Positions 6,634 to 16,403 are shown, numbered from the stretch's first letter. The stretch is DNA of 38,413 bases from SAR86 cluster bacterium AG-339-G14 (GCA_003282105.1 QCAB01000007.1:1-38413), one strand, 5' to 3'. The notes: a model not told the origin generated them from the sequence alone. Numbers and translations are program-made.

Positions 6634-8980
6634 TGCTTGGAGCAAGCACTTCTCGATTTCCATTAGAATTCATCTCGCTCACTAAACCTGCTGATTCCAT
6701 TGCCTCAATTAGACGAGCAGCTCTGTTGTATCCAATCCTAAATTTTCTTTGAACAGCTGAAATAGAAGCTCTTCTTGATTCAACAACAAACGCCACTGCC
6801 TGATCATAAAATTCATCTTTTTCTGAATCTTCAGAGTCTTCTGAATCTTCACCAGTTTCTGGAGCTTTAGTTACAGCATCAAGATAGCTAACAGTTTCTT
6901 TATCTTTCCAATCTTTAACTACTCTTATTATTTCTTCTTCGCCAACAAACGCTCCATGAACTCTCAAAGGAACAGAAGTACCAGAACCAACGTATAACAT
7001 ATCACCTCTTCCTAATAGCTGCTCAGCTCCAACTTGATCCAACACAACTCTTGAGTCCATCGATGATGCTACGTTGAATGCCATTCTTGCTGAGATGTTA
7101 GCCTTTATTAATCCTGTGATGACGTCAACTGAAGGCCTTTGTGTGGCCAAAAGCATGTGTATACCTGCTGCTCTTGCTTTTTGAGCTAATCTTGCAATCA
7201 ATTGCTCAACCTTTTTTCCTACCACCATCATGAGGTCAGCCAATTCATCAACAGCGATGACAATTTGAGGGAGCTCCTGGAGGTTAGGTATATCTGCTTC
7301 ACTAATGCCTTTTTCTTCATCTATTTTAAAAGTTGGATCTTTAATAGGATTTCCTGATTCGTTGGCTTTTTTAACCTTTGCATTAAAGCCGTTCAAATTC
7401 CTCACAGACATAGCCGCCATTAGTTTATATCTCCTCTCCATTTCATTAACACACCACCTCAAACCAAAAGCAGCCTGGGCCATATCAGTAATAACGGGAC
7501 ACAATAAATGTGGTAAGTCTTCATAAACAGAAAGTTCCAGCATTTTTGGGTCAATTAAAACCAATCTAACTTGTTGTGGTGTTGCTTTGTATAAAATACT
7601 CATCAACATGGCGTTCAAAGCAACAGATTTTCCCGAACCTGTTGTTCCAGCAATTAGTAAGTGTGGTAAAGAAGCAAGATCCTCTAAGACAGGCTTTCCT
7701 TCTATGTCTTTACCGTATGCTAAAGTGAGCGGGCTTTTTGATTCTTCAAATAATTTGGAAGCTATCACTTCTCCTAAAAATACGTCCTCCCGGTCAGCAT
7801 TAGGCACCTCTATTCCTATAGTTTCTCTTCCCTCAATGACTTCAACAATTCTTATACTTCCGACACCTAAGGACCTAGCAAGATCTTTGTTTAAGTTAGA
7901 TACCTGAGAAACTTTGATTCCTTTTGGCAATTCAACTTCGAAACGCGTCACTACTGGTCCACGCATCGTCTCTCTTACAATCGCATATTCTCCCTCTGGA
8001 CCAGTAATCTTGAATTCGGCAAGTTTTGTAATTAGCGCTTCTTTTAATATGTCTAGCTCGTAAAGTTGCTGTGAATTCATAACTTGAGTATCATTTTTTT
8101 TCTCATCAAGAAGTGAAATTTTTGGCATTTCTCCTGGAATTTTTTCCTCAAATAGTTCGACTTGTTTTTCTTGGTGAACTTTTTTCCCCTCAACTATCGG
8201 TTTATCAACCTTCTTTATTTCCGGTTTAGGCATTGACCTAATTTTTTCTTTATGTGAATCTAAAAATGCCTGTCTATTTTTCTGATCTTGTTTCTTTTGT
8301 CTTAATTTTTTAAAATATTCAAATCCATTTTTAGAGTACTTATCTAAAACATAAACAAGGTTTTTAAAATTATCTTGTAATCCAATAAAAGTATTTTTCC
8401 AACTTAAATTGATCATCAGACTAAAACTGACCATCAAAAAGAAAATTCCGAAAAGAGTTGAACCTACCAAGCTTAAGTAAGGATACAAATTTACTGAAAT
8501 AATGGTACCCAAAATCCCTGAACTAGTTTCAGGAAAATAAAATTCGAATGCATTAATGTGAAGATCGATTAATAAACATGAAGAAGAACAAAAAATAAAA
8601 AATCCAAAGATACTAAAAAAATAATTTTTTTGAGCAGGTCCTACTTCCGTGTTTTTTAAATAAGACATAAAGGCAGGATAAAAAAATAGGATAATCATTG
8701 CCCATGCGGTAATTCCCAAAAACTCGTAAAGAAAACTGCTCAACCAAGCACCGACAATGCCAATGCTATTTGTTAAATTAGTTTCTGATGAAGAAATCTC
8801 TTTCCAGTTGGGGTCAGAAATTTCAAACGTCCAAAGAGAGATCAAAAGAACAATCCCTAAAATCACTAAAAAAAGATTAAATAAGTCTAATGTGAGAGTT
8901 TTGGTAGCTGTACTCAGCGAGAAAGCTGGATTGAAAATTTTTGAAAATAGATTTGATTTATTTTTAGTCAATTTTTTCAA
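6623..8980 (-). CDS. ftsK: DNA translocase FtsK
   Basis: A 785-residue septal DNA pump that clears and aligns chromosome termini for XerCD recombination during division. Four membrane helices fill the first ~210 residues, followed by a short charged linker (~215-300), much shorter than in E. coli FtsK (1329 aa). The motor has Walker A GTTGSGKS near residue 445 and Walker B VLIDPKM near 475. The C-terminal gamma winged helix (about 715-785, QRKFRIGYNRAARLIEAME) recognises KOPS. An acidic repeat EDSEDSEDSEKDE separates motor and gamma. The start codon is TTG (8978-8980), with TATAAT ten bases upstream and no Shine-Dalgarno, so the 5' leader is probably only a few bases. Confidence 0.97.
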   Translation of the reverse strand: MKKLTKNKSNLFSKIFNPAFSLSTATKTLTLDLFNLFLVILGIVLLISLWTFEISDPNWKEISSSETNLTNSIGIVGAWLSSFLYEFLGITAWAMIILFFYPAFMSYLKNTEVGPAQKNYFFSIFGFFIFCSSSCLLIDLHINAFEFYFPETSSGILGTIISVNLYPYLSLVGSTLFGIFFLMVSFSLMINLSWKNTFIGLQDNFKNLVYVLDKYSKNGFEYFKKLRQKKQDQKNRQAFLDSHKEKIRSMPKPEIKKVDKPIVEGKKVHQEKQVELFEEKIPGEMPKISLLDEKKNDTQVMNSQQLYELDILKEALITKLAEFKITGPEGEYAIVRETMRGPVVTRFEVELPKGIKVSQVSNLNKDLARSLGVGSIRIVEVIEGRETIGIEVPNADREDVFLGEVIASKLFEESKSPLTLAYGKDIEGKPVLEDLASLPHLLIAGTTGSGKSVALNAMLMSILYKATPQQVRLVLIDPKMLELSVYEDLPHLLCPVITDMAQAAFGLRWCVNEMERRYKLMAAMSVRNLNGFNAKVKKANESGNPIKDPTFKIDEEKGISEADIPNLQELPQIVIAVDELADLMMVVGKKVEQLIARLAQKARAAGIHMLLATQRPSVDVITGLIKANISARMAFNVASSMDSRVVLDQVGAEQLLGRGDMLYVGSGTSVPLRVHGAFVGEEEIIRVVKDWKDKETVSYLDAVTKAPETGEDSEDSEDSEKDEFYDQAVAFVVESRRASISAVQRKFRIGYNRAARLIEAMESAGLVSEMNSNGNREVLAPSNAE

Positions 8981-9030
8981 ATAAAATATTATTATATCTT
9001 CCCTTCTAAGTTAATGACAGTTGGCTTTGA

Positions 9031-10008
<978 letters not shown>

Positions 10009-10018
10009 GAAGATTTAG

Positions 10019-10978
10019 TTAACCAACTTTTGATAATCTAGTTTTAGCAGCATTGTATTCTTGCTCTAAATCATCAACTACATCACCGACCGATTTAACT
10101 TGATTAATATTTCCAATTCCTTGACCAGAACCCCAAATATCTTTCCAAGCTTTGGTTGCAGAAGATCCAAAATTCATTGAATCTTTACTTCCCGACATAT
10201 GCTCTTCAGGATTTAAGCCAGCGGCTTCAACACTTGGTCTAAGATAATTTCCGTGAACCCCTGTAAAAGTCGCACTGTACATAATGTCATCAGCCTTACT
10301 GTCGACAATCATTTGTTTATAACCGGGCGATGCATTAGCTTCAGAAGTTGCTATGAATTTTGTTCCTACGTAGGCGAAGTCAGCACCTAAAGCTAGAGCA
10401 GATAAAATCGAAGAACCTTCAGAAATACTCCCAGAAAGAGCAATTGGGCCATCAAAAAATTCTCTTACTTCTCTTACCAAAGCAAAAGGACTTAGGGTAC
10501 CGGCATGCCCTCCGGCTCCTGCACATACTAAAATTAATCCGTCAGCGCCTTCCTCAATCGCTTTCTTTGCATGCCTAATATTAATTACATCATGCATGAC
10601 TATCCCTCCATAACTATGAACAGCTTCAGTAACAAACTTTGGAGCCCTAAGGCTAGTAATGATGAGTGGAACTTCATGTTTCACACAAATATCAACATCG
10701 TGTTGGAGCCGATCATTGGAATGATGACAAATTTGATTCACTGCAAAGGGAGCTACTTTCTTGTCGGGATTTTCATCTTGATATTTTTTAAGTTCTTCAG
10801 AAATTTTATTAATCCAGACTTCGAGTTCCTCCTGAGGTCTAGCATTTAAGGCTGGAAAAGATCCAACTACGCCAGCTTTGCATTGAGCAATCACCAGTTC
10901 TGGATAAGAAACAGTAAAGAGGGGCGCTCCTATTACAGGCAATCTCAGTTGTTTTTTTAAATCAGAAGCTTTAGTCAT
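10019..10978 (-). CDS. Nitronate monooxygenase-like flavoprotein
   Basis: A 319-residue TIM-barrel FMN protein of the 2-nitropropane dioxygenase/NMO family. The start LPVIGAPLFTVSYPELV matches the usual I-x-x-P-M opening. ADGLILVCAGAGGHAG is the family phosphate/FMN segment, and GADFAYVGTKFIATSEA follows. The catalytic histidine is probably that in the GGHAG motif. Family members oxidise alkyl nitronates such as propionate-3-nitronate; some homologues serve other flavin roles. It follows a 42-aa ORF by 6 bases and the acuI-like gene, so the three probably form one transcript. Confidence 0.88.
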   Translation of the reverse strand: MTKASDLKKQLRLPVIGAPLFTVSYPELVIAQCKAGVVGSFPALNARPQEELEVWINKISEELKKYQDENPDKKVAPFAVNQICHHSNDRLQHDVDICVKHEVPLIITSLRAPKFVTEAVHSYGGIVMHDVINIRHAKKAIEEGADGLILVCAGAGGHAGTLSPFALVREVREFFDGPIALSGSISEGSSILSALALGADFAYVGTKFIATSEANASPGYKQMIVDSKADDIMYSATFTGVHGNYLRPSVEAAGLNPEEHMSGSKDSMNFGSSATKAWKDIWGSGQGIGNINQVKSVGDVVDDLEQEYNAAKTRLSKVG

Positions 10979-10984
10979 AAATGA

Positions 10985-11113
10985 TTATTGAGTTGAAACC
11001 CAAAAAACTATTATAGCAGTGACAATAATTATTGCAGCGACTGCAACTACTGCATCGGCTTTACTATCAGAACTAGCTATTTTTTCATTAAATTTATTTT
11101 CTTTTTGTTCCAT
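10985..11113 (-). CDS. 42-aa single-helix membrane protein
   Basis: An ORF of 42 codons from ATG (11111-11113) to TAA (10985-10987). The charged N-terminus MEQKENKFNEKIASSDSKAD is followed by one hydrophobic helix (AVVAVAAIIIVTAIIVFWV). It starts 2 bases after the stop of the acuI-like gene and ends 6 bases before the start of the NMO-like gene, so it fits exactly into the operon; this is the main support for its being real. The predicted topology is cytoplasmic N-terminus with a single anchor. No family is recognised. It might tether or regulate a neighbouring enzyme, but that is speculation. Confidence 0.6.
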   Translation of the reverse strand: MEQKENKFNEKIASSDSKADAVVAVAAIIIVTAIIVFWVSTQ

Positions 11114-11115
11114 AG

Positions 11116-12099
11116 CTAGATTTTTACTCTGACTCTACCAATTTGTTTTCCTTTAAGAATAGTATCAATTTCTAAAGGTAATTCCGATAAGCTTATTTCT
11201 TTTATTTCGTCTTCTAAATGTTTAAGTTTCCATGTATCTGCAAAATTGTTCCAGATTTCTTCTTTAACCTCAATTTCTGTCTCTGCTGAATCTACTCCAA
11301 ACAAAGTAACTCCTCTCAAAATGAAGGGGAAAATACTAGTATTGAGTTCTGCTCCATTGACCATACCGCAACAAGCTATAGCAGCTCTTTGCCCGGTGAA
11401 GGTAAGAAGATTTGAAAGTACCTTTCCTCCGACTGCGTCTACGCCCCCAATAAAAATTGACTTTTGCAAAGGAGATTTTAAAGGCTCATCAAATTGATCT
11501 CGCATAATTATTTCTTTTGCTCCATAACTTTTTAACATTTGTTCGGATTCTTTTTTTCCGGTAATGGCAGAAACTTCATAACCTAATTTTGATAAAAGCA
11601 TTAGAGAAATAATGCCAACTCCCCCTGTTGCACCAGTTACAAATAATTTTCCCATCTCTGGAGTAATGCCATGATTGATGAGTCTTCTTACACATAATCC
11701 AGCTGTAAGTCCTGCGGTTCCTAAAGCCATAGATTCTGACAATGTTAGGCTCTCTGGTTTTTTTATTACCCAATCTTTTGGGACTCTTACAAATTCTGAA
11801 AACCCTCCCGCGGTGTTCATTCCCAAATCATATCCTGTGACTATAACTTCTTCTCCCTCTGAAAATTCTGCAACAGAAGATGATTTTACAATTCCAGCAA
11901 CATCAATTCCTGGGGTATGGGGATAGTTTCTCGAAACGCCTTTATTGCCTGTAGCTGAAAGCGCGTCTTTGTAATTTAGAGAAGAGAAATTTACTCTTAT
12001 AAGTATTTCCCCTTCTGGAAGTTCTTCAAGATCTCTTTCTTTTATTTCAAGAGAAAATTCTTTGTCAGACTCAGAAGAAACTAATGCGTTAAATTTCAT
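11116..12099 (-). CDS. Zinc-free MDR oxidoreductase, acrylyl-CoA reductase-like (AcuI/YhdH)
   Basis: A 327-residue NADPH-dependent medium-chain reductase. The N-terminus has VNFSSLNYKDALSATG and YPHTPGIDVAG, hallmarks of the YhdH/AcuI branch. The Rossmann fold shows FVTGATGGVGIISLMLLSKLGY, and GGVDAVGGKVLSNLL matches the same branch. AcuI reduces acryloyl-CoA to propionyl-CoA, for example during dimethylsulfoniopropionate breakdown in marine bacteria; YhdH itself is less specific. The frame is open from a TTG at 12135, but the ATG at 12099 (MKFNALV) matches the family start. First gene of the acuI-like/42-aa/NMO unit. The subfamily call is confident; the in vivo substrate is not. Confidence 0.88.
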   Translation of the reverse strand: MKFNALVSSESDKEFSLEIKERDLEELPEGEILIRVNFSSLNYKDALSATGNKGVSRNYPHTPGIDVAGIVKSSSVAEFSEGEEVIVTGYDLGMNTAGGFSEFVRVPKDWVIKKPESLTLSESMALGTAGLTAGLCVRRLINHGITPEMGKLFVTGATGGVGIISLMLLSKLGYEVSAITGKKESEQMLKSYGAKEIIMRDQFDEPLKSPLQKSIFIGGVDAVGGKVLSNLLTFTGQRAAIACCGMVNGAELNTSIFPFILRGVTLFGVDSAETEIEVKEEIWNNFADTWKLKHLEDEIKEISLSELPLEIDTILKGKQIGRVRVKI

Positions 12100-12163
12100 G
12101 GAACTTATTAAAACTTTAAACCTAAAAAAATACAATTTTTTTATTTTTTAGTGCACTTTTTTG

Positions 12164-12207
12164 CACCAAAATGAACCCTAAAACGACTAATAACCTACAT
12201 TTTGTGC
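12164..12207. repeat. Imperfect inverted repeat upstream of the outer-membrane protein gene
   Basis: GCACCAAAATG (12164-12174) and CATTTTGTGC (12198-12207) form an inverted repeat with a 23-base spacer and one extra base. It lies about 40 bases upstream of the candidate -35. An operator for a dimeric regulator is possible. Confidence 0.3.
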
Positions 12208-12248
12208 TTGAAAAGAGCAAAAAATACATATATGGGGTTTTTTAAATA

Positions 12249-12279
12249 TTGCTTAGAACCGCTTGTAAAAGTATATAAT
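12249..12279 (+). promoter_or_regulatory. Promoter of the TorF-type porin gene
   Basis: A perfect TATAAT at 12274-12279 has TTGCTT at 12249-12254 upstream with a 19-base gap. The predicted leader is about 28 bases and contains the Shine-Dalgarno GGAGATG. Confidence 0.55.
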
Positions 12280-12313
12280 TGCCACAGTTTATAAATTTAT
12301 AAATGGAGATGAT

Positions 12314-12922
12314 ATGAATAAACTTAAAACACTAGTCATTAGTTTAGTGCTCATCGTTTCTTCTGGAATTGCTAGTGCGGTTTCAGTTTCTGGAAACATG
12401 GGTCTTACTTCAGATTATATCTGGCGTGGAATGACTCAAAACAATGGTGAAGTGTCTGTATCCGGTGGTCTTGATTTAGAGACTGACTCTGGTTTCTATC
12501 TTGGAACTTGGGCTGGATCAGCTAACTTCGGTGATACTGGAGCTCTAGAACTTGACTACTACGGTGGTTATGCTGGATCTATCGGTGACATTGGTTACGA
12601 CGTTGGTTTTATTGAAGTTACATACCCTGGTTCTTCAGGCGACTTCTCAGAAACTTACCTAGGACTTGATGTAATGGGTGTTGGTATCTTTTACGCAGCT
12701 GGAGACGAATTCGGTGATTACGCTGAAATTTCTTACGGCATAGATGCAGGACCTGGATCAATTGGCCTCTCTTACGGAGACTATGAAGATTCTGGAACTA
12801 ACTACGTAATTGGATACGCAATACCAGTCGGGGACTTTGAATTATCACTTGCATACACAGATTATGAAGGCGACACAGCCGGAACTGATCAAGATGCATT
12901 TGTAGTTTCCATTGGAATGTAA
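12314..12922 (+). CDS. TorF-family putative outer-membrane protein
   Basis: A 202-residue exported protein. A clear signal peptide (residues 1-22, cleavage after ASA) is followed by SVSGNMGLTSDYIWRGMTQ, the opening of the TorF/Gcw_chp family of putative porins. Alternating strands rich in glycine and aromatic residues continue to a C-terminal hydrophobic strand ending FVVSIGM. A beta-barrel in the outer membrane is expected. It has its own promoter, a good ribosome-binding site GGAGATG, and a strong terminator right after the stop, so it is monocistronic and likely well expressed. The codon choice looks less AT-rich than its neighbours, as expected for an abundant protein. The cargo is unknown. 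Confidence 0.88.
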   Translation: MNKLKTLVISLVLIVSSGIASAVSVSGNMGLTSDYIWRGMTQNNGEVSVSGGLDLETDSGFYLGTWAGSANFGDTGALELDYYGGYAGSIGDIGYDVGFIEVTYPGSSGDFSETYLGLDVMGVGIFYAAGDEFGDYAEISYGIDAGPGSIGLSYGDYEDSGTNYVIGYAIPVGDFELSLAYTDYEGDTAGTDQDAFVVSIGM

Positions 12923-12934
12923 AAATCTTTCCAA

Positions 12935-12966
12935 AAAAAAGCCTCTCTTTTGAGAGGCTTTTTTTT
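12935..12966. terminator. Strong bidirectional terminator
   Basis: Stem AAAAAAGCCTCTC/GAGAGGCTTTTTT (12935-12947 with 12952-12964), loop TTTT, with T or A tracts on both sides. It serves the porin gene and the convergent carboxyltransferase gene, whose stop codon lies at its edge. Confidence 0.92.
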
Positions 12967-14335
12967 ATTCAATACTTTTTAAATAGTCAGTTGTGCTGTA
13001 GGGAAATTGAATAAAACACAGCAACATTTCCTCGTTTAAACTGAAATCATTCAATTTATTTTGTTCACAAAAATTCTTTAAATCCTTTTTTCTTTCCTCG
13101 TAATCATCTTGAATGAAATCTGCAAGTCTTTGGTTATTTGTATCTTGTTCAGTTTCAGCCTTTTTTAAAATCTCTTTGTTGACATTACCTGGAACTCTGC
13201 CGTAGTGACCTGTTAATAAATTTATGGTTTCCTTAGATAAAGTTTCATAAGGTTTATTTTCAGATACATTCATCAAGGCTTGCGCGCCAACAATTTGAGA
13301 AACTGGTGTCACTAGCGGAGGAAAGCCAAAATCTTCTCTAACTTTTGGAATCTCCTTAATTACTTCTTCTAAGAGATCTGATTTATTTAAATCCTTTAAT
13401 TGAGACTCTAGGTTAGAAAGCATTCCCCCCGGAACCTGACTAACAAGCATTTGTGTATCTGCACCTTTCAAGCTGCCCTCATATTGAGAATACTTCTTTC
13501 TAATTTTTTTAAAATAGTTTGAAATCTTTTTAAATTTCTTCAGATCTAAGTTCGTTGTTCGCGGAAGATCATCCAAACTTGCTACGATACTCTCAGTTGG
13601 AGAATGTCCATAAGTCATACTCATGGAAGAAATAGATGTATCGATGTTGTCTATTCCAGCTTCTACTGCTTTCAAATTGGTTGCCGTTGATAGGCCCGCA
13701 GTAGCATGTGTTTGCATGTGCAGGGGTATGGAAAGAATTCCTTTTAATTTAGAAACCAATTCATAGGCAACATAAGGCTTCAATATGCCAGCCATGTCCT
13801 TAATAGCTAAAGAATCTACTCCTAAATCTTCTATGCGTTTTGCAAGATCGATCCAATAATCAATATCGTGGATTGGACTTACCGTATAAGCCATTGCAAC
13901 TTGGACGTGTTTAGAATTTTCCTTCACTTGTTTGATGGAGAATTTTAAATTATCAATATCGTTTAAAGCATCAAATATCCTAAATACATCAATACCGTTT
14001 TCAGACGACTTATTAATAAATTTTGAAACCACAGAATCAGGATAATGCTTGTAACCTAAAAGGTTTTGACCTCTCAACAGCATTTGTTGCTTTGTTTTTG
14101 GCATTGCGGCTTTAAAAAGGCGAAGCCTTTCCCATGGGTTTTCATTAAGATATCTCAAACAACTGTCAAAAGTAGCTCCGCCCCATGATTCGATCGACCA
14201 ATAACCTATCTCATCCAAGGCATTTGCAATTGGAAGTAAATCTTCAGTTTTTATGCGCGTTGCAAGGAGAGATTGGTTTCCATCTCTAAGGACGACTTCT
14301 GTGATACCTAATTTACTAGAAACTGGATTGATCAT
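12965..14335 (-). CDS. Biotin-dependent carboxyltransferase subunit (oxaloacetate decarboxylase alpha / PycB-like), no biotin domain
   Basis: A 456-residue TIM-barrel carboxyltransferase. LRDGNQSLLATR near residue 17 carries the first metal ligand (Asp); SLAIKDMAGILKP carries the lysine that is carbamylated in relatives; SSMSMTYGHSPTES closes the barrel. It ends without the Ala/Pro linker and MKM biotin site of full-length OadA (~596 aa in Klebsiella), so it needs a separate biotin carrier. The metal motif normally written H-x-H reads M-Q-T-H (PLHMQTHATAG), replacing one histidine ligand with glutamine, and the RDxHQ motif reads RDGNQ. No biotin carboxylase, carrier or beta subunit is nearby. 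It may be a transcarboxylase 5S-like subunit or a variant with altered metal binding. The family call is firm, the reaction is not. Confidence 0.85.
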   Translation of the reverse strand: MINPVSSKLGITEVVLRDGNQSLLATRIKTEDLLPIANALDEIGYWSIESWGGATFDSCLRYLNENPWERLRLFKAAMPKTKQQMLLRGQNLLGYKHYPDSVVSKFINKSSENGIDVFRIFDALNDIDNLKFSIKQVKENSKHVQVAMAYTVSPIHDIDYWIDLAKRIEDLGVDSLAIKDMAGILKPYVAYELVSKLKGILSIPLHMQTHATAGLSTATNLKAVEAGIDNIDTSISSMSMTYGHSPTESIVASLDDLPRTTNLDLKKFKKISNYFKKIRKKYSQYEGSLKGADTQMLVSQVPGGMLSNLESQLKDLNKSDLLEEVIKEIPKVREDFGFPPLVTPVSQIVGAQALMNVSENKPYETLSKETINLLTGHYGRVPGNVNKEILKKAETEQDTNNQRLADFIQDDYEERKKDLKNFCEQNKLNDFSLNEEMLLCFIQFPYSTTDYLKSIE

Positions 14336-14392
14336 TTATAATTAAAATATTACCTTATTTCCAAACTAAAAATTGGTGAAATAACACTTATA

Positions 14393-15124
14393 ATGGGGGA
14401 GTTTTTAGTAAGCAATTTTCAAGCCTTTGTTCACAGGGGAAATGCAAAGTTCTTCAGAGAAAACACAATTGAGGCTTTTCAATCTGCAAAAGAAATTGGT
14501 TTCAATTATTTAGAAACAGATTTAAGGATAACAAAAGACGATAAAATAATTACCTTTCATGATCCTAGTCTTTTAAGAACATCTGGACATGATATTCAAT
14601 TAATAGATATCAACTATAAAGACTTGAATCGGCTGAGTTTTTTTCAACCTGGGCACACTCCTACTTTTACTGAATTACTTGAAGAATTTCCTACAAATTT
14701 TTTTAATATCGATCTTAAGGTTTCAAAAATTGGCTTAAGAGTCTTAAAAATTATAAAAGATATGAAAGCAGAGGATAGAATTTGCATTGGTTCTTTTCAT
14801 TCCAGCCGTCTTGATGAAATTCAACGAGCTAATTCAAGAGTTTTAACTTCAATGGGAATCAGAGACATTATAAAAATAAAATTTTTAAACATCCCAAATA
14901 AAAGGTCGAAAATTATACAAATACCAGAAAATTGGAATGGCATAAAAGTTTTCACAAAGAAACTTTTGCAAAGAAGTCATTCATTAGGTTTTAAAGTTCA
15001 TGTCTGGACGGTAAATAAAAGAGAGGAAATGCAAAAATTTATCGATCTAGGAGTGGATGGATTAATGACCGACGAACCCGAACTTCTTAAAGAAGTGCTT
15101 TTAGAAAACTCTATTGCTCTTTAA
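14393..15124 (+). CDS. Glycerophosphodiester phosphodiesterase
   Basis: A 243-residue TIM-barrel phosphodiesterase (GDPD family) that hydrolyses glycerophosphodiesters to glycerol-3-phosphate and an alcohol. HRGNAKFFRENTIEAF gives the catalytic His and the E-N pair, ETDLRITKDDKIITFHDPSL gives the metal ligands and second catalytic His, and FNIDLK and HVWTVNKREEM-x-KFIDLGVDGLMTDEPE complete the fold. No signal peptide, so it is cytoplasmic. The ATG at 14393 overlaps a TATAAT sequence (14389-14394); no better start is available in frame. Its 3' end overlaps the convergent MFS gene by 14 bases. Divergent from the carboxyltransferase gene. Confidence 0.93.
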   Translation: MGEFLVSNFQAFVHRGNAKFFRENTIEAFQSAKEIGFNYLETDLRITKDDKIITFHDPSLLRTSGHDIQLIDINYKDLNRLSFFQPGHTPTFTELLEEFPTNFFNIDLKVSKIGLRVLKIIKDMKAEDRICIGSFHSSRLDEIQRANSRVLTSMGIRDIIKIKFLNIPNKRSKIIQIPENWNGIKVFTKKLLQRSHSLGFKVHVWTVNKREEMQKFIDLGVDGLMTDEPELLKEVLLENSIAL

Positions 15125-16373
15125 TTTGTACCATTCTTAGCATGAGTAATCCTGGTATAAACAAAATCAACAAACTTATGATTCCTGCTCTAGGATCATT
15201 GAATAAATAATTTACGATTCCTACCATTGCGGGACCAAAAATGACTGCTGATTTTCCAACTAAATTATAAAATCCAAAAAACTCAGAATCTTTTCCTTCT
15301 GGAATCATTGTTGAAAAAACAGCCCTACTGACTGACTGAACTCCTCCTTGAACTAAGCCAATTATTGCAGCCATTATGTAAAATCCATAAATAGAGGATA
15401 TAACTAAGCCTCCAAAACATATGCATATGTAAATCCCAATTCCAACATACAGCAATAACTTAAGCCCGTATCTATCTGCTAAAAACCCAAATCCGATAGT
15501 TGCTGGAAATCCAACAAACTGAGTAATTATTAGGGCAACTATCAATTCGGAAGTAGCTAAGCCAATGTCGGCACCAAATGCCAGTGCCATTCTAACAACA
15601 GTATCGATCCCATCCATATAAAGCCAGTAAGCTATTAAAAAATAAAAAAGATTTTTATACTCTCTTATTTCTCTAAATGTTTGCATTACTCTAAAAAAAG
15701 ATTTTTTTATTAAATTTATTGAAGAAGTTTTTTCAAACAAGCCTGATTTCTCTTTCACATATCTTATTAAAGGCAAAGTGAAAAAAGACCACCAAACAGC
15801 TACGCTTAAAAAAGAAAATAAAATTGCATCTACCTGAGAAGCTAACCCAAAGACCGCTGGTTGCAAATACATGAAGACATTTAAAACGAATAATAACCCT
15901 CCACCAAGGTAGCCCATTGCGTATCCAAAAGCTGATACTTTGTTTCTTGATTGCTCACTAGAAACATTGATGATCAAAGAATCATAAAAAATATTTCCTC
16001 CAGAAAAACCTATACAAGCAAAAATATATGCACTCATCGCGAGGATCCAATCTCCTTGTTGAATTAAAAAAAATGAAGCCGTTGATCCTGTTCCAATGAT
16101 CATAAAAAAAACTAACAGATATTTTTTTTTAAAAGTGATATCAGCAACTGCTCCCAAGAAAGGGGCAATCAGAACAATTAATAACCCAGACAATGAATTT
16201 GCTATCCCAAGCATGCCCGTACTTTCCGCGTCAGTTAAATTACTCGCCCAAAAACTTTTAAAAAATAAAGGAAAAAACCCAGCCATAACCGTTGTGGCAA
16301 ATGCTGAATTTGCCCAGTCATAAAATGCCCAGGAAATAACTTCTTTACTTAGTATTTTTTTTTCTCTTTTCAT
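15111..16373 (-). CDS. MFS transporter, UMF1 family
   Basis: A 420-residue protein with about twelve membrane helices. EVISWAFYDWANSAFATTVM near the start is the signature of the UMF1 (Atg22-like) branch of the major facilitator superfamily; IYGFYIMAAIIGLVQGGVQSVSRAVFSTMIP is also typical. The frame is open to 16430, but I chose the ATG at 16373. The extra residues would be encoded across the divergent promoter region, and MKREKKILSKEV is a normal family start. A minus-strand TATACT at 16390-16395 would give a leader of about 10 bases. The substrate is unknown. It overlaps the glycerophosphodiesterase gene tail to tail. Confidence 0.9.
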   Translation of the reverse strand: MKREKKILSKEVISWAFYDWANSAFATTVMAGFFPLFFKSFWASNLTDAESTGMLGIANSLSGLLIVLIAPFLGAVADITFKKKYLLVFFMIIGTGSTASFFLIQQGDWILAMSAYIFACIGFSGGNIFYDSLIINVSSEQSRNKVSAFGYAMGYLGGGLLFVLNVFMYLQPAVFGLASQVDAILFSFLSVAVWWSFFTLPLIRYVKEKSGLFEKTSSINLIKKSFFRVMQTFREIREYKNLFYFLIAYWLYMDGIDTVVRMALAFGADIGLATSELIVALIITQFVGFPATIGFGFLADRYGLKLLLYVGIGIYICICFGGLVISSIYGFYIMAAIIGLVQGGVQSVSRAVFSTMIPEGKDSEFFGFYNLVGKSAVIFGPAMVGIVNYLFNDPRAGIISLLILFIPGLLMLRMVQIKEQ

Positions 16374-16389
16374 TTCTTTCAACAAAATT

Positions 16390-16397
16390 AGTATAAT
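16390..16397. promoter_or_regulatory. Overlapping divergent -10 elements (MFS gene / 54-aa ORF)
   Basis: Plus-strand TATAAT (16392-16397) ends six bases before the ATG at 16404. Minus-strand TATACT (16390-16395) shares four base pairs with it and faces the MFS gene. RNA polymerase could not use both at once. A ten-base palindrome ATGTATACAT (16396-16405) covers the start codon of the 54-aa ORF. Confidence 0.45.
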
Positions 16398-16403
16398 GTA
16401 TAC

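Noticed and set aside
6807-6855. Short direct repeats in the ftsK region as a repeat element
   Set aside because: They encode the acidic EDSEDSEDSEKDE linker and are explained by the coding sequence.
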